Shown here in pieces: positions 13,890 to 16,464 of a DNA stretch of 16,464 nt (its first letter is position 1; each line of letters opens with the position of its first letter). The stretch is taken from assembly GCA_964593555.1 (NCBI GenBank), contig CAZQIC010000111.1, forward strand, positions 1 through 16,464, in the 5' to 3' direction. The stretch comes from CAZQIC01 sp964593555. Its GTDB lineage: Bacteria; Bacteroidota; Bacteroidia; JAFLBG01. The position numbers and the translations under genes were made by a program. The notes under the pieces are model-generated. The model had not been told where the DNA came from, ran no database searches, and was given only the letters and a program-made list of their open reading frames with translations.

Positions 13890-16433
13890 GTGAAAAACAT
13901 AACAAGCAAAACTCTCCTTCATATTTTCCTGGTGATCTCTATTTTGTTCACCACAACGGCCTTATCGGCACAAACCAACCTTACTCCATCAGACTCAAAA
14001 GAGACTCTATTACAAAATCACCTCCATCAAACATATTTCGTAAAAAACACAGGACAATTCGCCGATGTGAATGGCAACAATACGAACGAAATCCTTTACA
14101 AAAGTGAAGCGGCAGGAACAAATGTTTATATCCGCAAGCAAGGTTTCACTTATGTAAATTTTTCGGACGAAAAAAATTCAAACACATCCGAAACAAACGC
14201 ATTCGATCAGGATGAAAAAAAATCATCATTCATAAACCTTCAACGTATTGATGTAGACTTTTTAAACAGCAATACAGAGCCAATCATAGAAGAAGGCATT
14301 CCTATGGCAGGATACTTTAACTACTATTTATCTCATTGTAAAAACGGAATTAACAATATTACAGGGTCAGAAAAATTAACTGTAAAAAATATTTATAACA
14401 ACATCGATCTAATTTACCATGGAGGAAAAACAAATGGGTTAAAATACGACATTGTGGTAAAGAGCGGCGGAGACCTTAACAAAATAGCGATGAAATATTC
14501 CGGTTGCGAAAAACTTGAATTGAACGAAGGAGCCTTAAAAATTTCTTCTTCCATTGGAAACGACATTACAGAATACATTCCAAAAGTATACCAGGTGATT
14601 GCCGGAAAAATAAAAGAAATTAAAACAGAATATACATTAGACCATGACAATACTATTCGTTTTAAGATGGAGTATTACAATAAAGCATACGACCTTATTA
14701 TTGATCCTTGGGCAACTTATTTCGGTGGACCGTCAAAGGATTGTGGTTTAGGCATCACAAATGATCCAAACAATGGATCAGTATTTATTACTGGCTACTC
14801 ACGTAGCATAGGATTACCTGTAACTCCGGGAGTTTATCAAATAGCTTGTGCCGGCCTTGATGATGCCTTCATAGCAAAGTTTGATGTAGATGGCGTTTTC
14901 CAATGGGCCACCTATTTTGGTGGAGGCGGCACCGATAACGGTGACGGTATTGCAGCTGATGCTCTGGGAAATGTGATCATAACAGGTTATACAAAGTCCG
15001 GCTTAGCAAGCCCATTACCAATAACAACAGGAGCATTTCAAACACGACTTTCTTCGGCAGGTTTAGAAGATGCATTTTTAGCCAAGTTCAACACTTCAGG
15101 AAATTTAGTATGGAGTACCTATTATGGTGGTACCGGTGACGATCACGGCTATGCCATTGCTGTACAAAACAATGATATTGTTTTTACAGGTTCAACAAAA
15201 TCAAACGGAACATTTCCTGTAAACCCAGGATGTTTTCAAGGCACATTCGGCGGAGGAACATCAGATGCTTTTCTTATAAAATTCGGAGCCGCAGGAAACA
15301 GAATCTTTGGTACCTATTTTGGTGGAACAGGAAACGATGTTGGATATGGAATTAATACAAACTCATCCAACATTGTAATTGCGGGAGAAACGTCAGGCAC
15401 ATTGCCCGGACCAAGTGTCCCCTCTTTATTAAATGCCGTCGGCATATCGAGAAATGCGTTCATCTCTAAATTCAACTCAACTGGCACTCCTGTATGGAGT
15501 ACTGTACAAGGCGGATCGAACATTGATATGTTCAAAGGGCCGGCATTCGACAGCAACAATAATATCATTGTAGCAGGCTTAGCCTACTCCAACAACTTCC
15601 CTGTTTTAAATGGAAGTCAAATGCTGTTTGGTGGCGGAGCAACAGATGCTGTTGTTGTAAAATTTGATCCAAACGGAACAACATTATGGTCCACTTTTTT
15701 TGGCGGAACAATGGAAGAAGAAGGTTTTGATATTGAAATTGATGCGTATGATAATATCATTGTAGCCGGAGATACCTATAGCGACACTTCGGTATTGTTC
15801 AAAGCCTCAACATGTGCACCAATAAAAAAAAGAACAGCGACTGAAAATCAGTATATCAGTAAATATTATCCTAACGGAACAGTAATTTGTATGGGCTATG
15901 TGGGAGGTGGGGGACACAACGATTTATTCAGAGCAGGGATGATGAGTTTTTATAATGGAAAAATAAATATTGTTATTTCTGCAGCTGATAACTATCCAAC
16001 AACAGTCGGCGCTTATGACAGAACATATAACGGCGGCCCTATCTCAGCAGCATCGCCTTCATTGAACTGGATAGATGAAGATGCTGCAGTTGTACAAATG
16101 TGCGCAAACGTTTGCGGTGTAACAAAACCACCGGTCGATTTTGTCGCAAGCCAAACTACTGTATGCAGAGGGCAAGTAATCGACTTCACCGATATTACCA
16201 ATATCTGTGATACATCCGGAGCAACTTATAACTGGAGCTTCCAGGGAGCAAACACAACAACTTCAACAGTACATAATCCAACAGGAATTTTGTATAACAC
16301 ATCAGGAATATATCCTGTAAAACTTGTGATCCATAGTATGTGTGGTGATGATTCGTTAATTAAAAACTCCTACATTACTGTGAATGGCCCGGACATAACT
16401 ATAAATAATTTTAAGGGAGGTTCTATTAATTGA
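13890..16433 (+). CDS. DUF7948 + SBBP-repeat + PKD secreted protein, probably 3'-truncated
   Basis: 847 residues from GTG 13890. The frame is open to TTG 13842, but that TTG fits the -33 promoter element, and the GTG start gives a clean signal peptide (MKNITSKTLLHIFL... ending in LSAQ, about residue 28). Residues about 45-272 match the N-terminal domain of SBBP proteins in Bacteroidota (DUF7948): FVKNTGQF near the start, YHGGKTNGLKYD in the middle and the terminal DLIIDPWATYFGG. From 274 run about seven SBBP units (WATYFGG, WSTYYGG, FGTYFGG, WSTFFGG...), then one PKD-like module from about 749 (VCRGQVIDFTD). After ITVNGP near 16392 the sequence stops resembling such proteins and ends at a TGA, with no T9SS sorting domain. 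Proteins of this layout normally continue through more Ig/PKD modules to a sorting domain, so the 3' end is probably lost or misassembled. Confidence 0.85.
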   Translation: MKNITSKTLLHIFLVISILFTTTALSAQTNLTPSDSKETLLQNHLHQTYFVKNTGQFADVNGNNTNEILYKSEAAGTNVYIRKQGFTYVNFSDEKNSNTSETNAFDQDEKKSSFINLQRIDVDFLNSNTEPIIEEGIPMAGYFNYYLSHCKNGINNITGSEKLTVKNIYNNIDLIYHGGKTNGLKYDIVVKSGGDLNKIAMKYSGCEKLELNEGALKISSSIGNDITEYIPKVYQVIAGKIKEIKTEYTLDHDNTIRFKMEYYNKAYDLIIDPWATYFGGPSKDCGLGITNDPNNGSVFITGYSRSIGLPVTPGVYQIACAGLDDAFIAKFDVDGVFQWATYFGGGGTDNGDGIAADALGNVIITGYTKSGLASPLPITTGAFQTRLSSAGLEDAFLAKFNTSGNLVWSTYYGGTGDDHGYAIAVQNNDIVFTGSTKSNGTFPVNPGCFQGTFGGGTSDAFLIKFGAAGNRIFGTYFGGTGNDVGYGINTNSSNIVIAGETSGTLPGPSVPSLLNAVGISRNAFISKFNSTGTPVWSTVQGGSNIDMFKGPAFDSNNNIIVAGLAYSNNFPVLNGSQMLFGGGATDAVVVKFDPNGTTLWSTFFGGTMEEEGFDIEIDAYDNIIVAGDTYSDTSVLFKASTCAPIKKRTATENQYISKYYPNGTVICMGYVGGGGHNDLFRAGMMSFYNGKINIVISAADNYPTTVGAYDRTYNGGPISAASPSLNWIDEDAAVVQMCANVCGVTKPPVDFVASQTTVCRGQVIDFTDITNICDTSGATYNWSFQGANTTTSTVHNPTGILYNTSGIYPVKLVIHSMCGDDSLIKNSYITVNGPDITINNFKGGSIN

Positions 16434-16464
16434 TTTTAACAAATGTAACCGTATTTTTTTTTAG

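Noticed and set aside
1..16464. Defence system, phage, transposase, tRNA or rRNA genes
   Set aside because: None of the genes carries nuclease, integrase, transposase, capsid or polymerase motifs, and no cloverleaf or rRNA-like sequence was seen by eye.

Overview
The window looks like a chromosomal segment (possibly a complete assembly contig) of an AT-rich, free-living member of the Bacteroidota. Four of nine genes encode large secreted repeat proteins of the kind handled by the type IX secretion system (T9SS). Two carry a type A C-terminal sorting domain, one carries the gliding-motility-type (CHU_C, type B) C-terminal domain, and one is a DUF7948 + SBBP-repeat protein whose C-terminus appears lost at the window edge. 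Promoter-like sequences of the Bacteroidota form (TTG, then TAnnTTTG) precede several genes, and Shine-Dalgarno sites are not evident. I see no rRNA, tRNA, CRISPR array, transposase or phage gene. No gap between genes exceeds 300 bases.

Layout, left to right. 43-828 (+): 3' part of an ELWKSDGT-repeat T9SS protein, followed by a strong hairpin terminator. 931-2370 (-): GT-C family glycosyltransferase. 2582-3802 (+): membrane-anchored WG-repeat protein, whose stop codon overlaps that of the next gene. 3799-6195 (-): propeller-like and Ig-like T9SS protein. 6260-7039 (-): acyl-lipid/acyl-CoA desaturase with three intact histidine boxes. 7058-7086: a REP-like palindrome between divergent genes. 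7164-9341 (+): a multidomain protein with membrane segments, a peroxiredoxin-like domain, PAS, coiled coil and SpoIIE/PPM phosphatase. 9344-10870 (-): helical protein of unknown function. 11069-13693 (+): SBBP + SprB repeats with a type B C-terminal domain. 13890-16433 (+): DUF7948/SBBP/PKD protein, apparently cut at its 3' end.

The genes do not form one pathway. The shared theme is cell-surface display: secreted repeat proteins plus a lipid-linked-sugar glycosyltransferase and a membrane-lipid desaturase. The most unusual gene is the redoxin-PAS-SpoIIE fusion, which by its architecture should be a membrane-tethered redox or peroxide sensor with a serine/threonine phosphatase output. Both window ends fall inside repeat-rich surface-protein genes and carry short AT-rich sequences that resemble each other and do not fit the proteins. 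This suggests assembly breakpoints or a repeated interrupting element.
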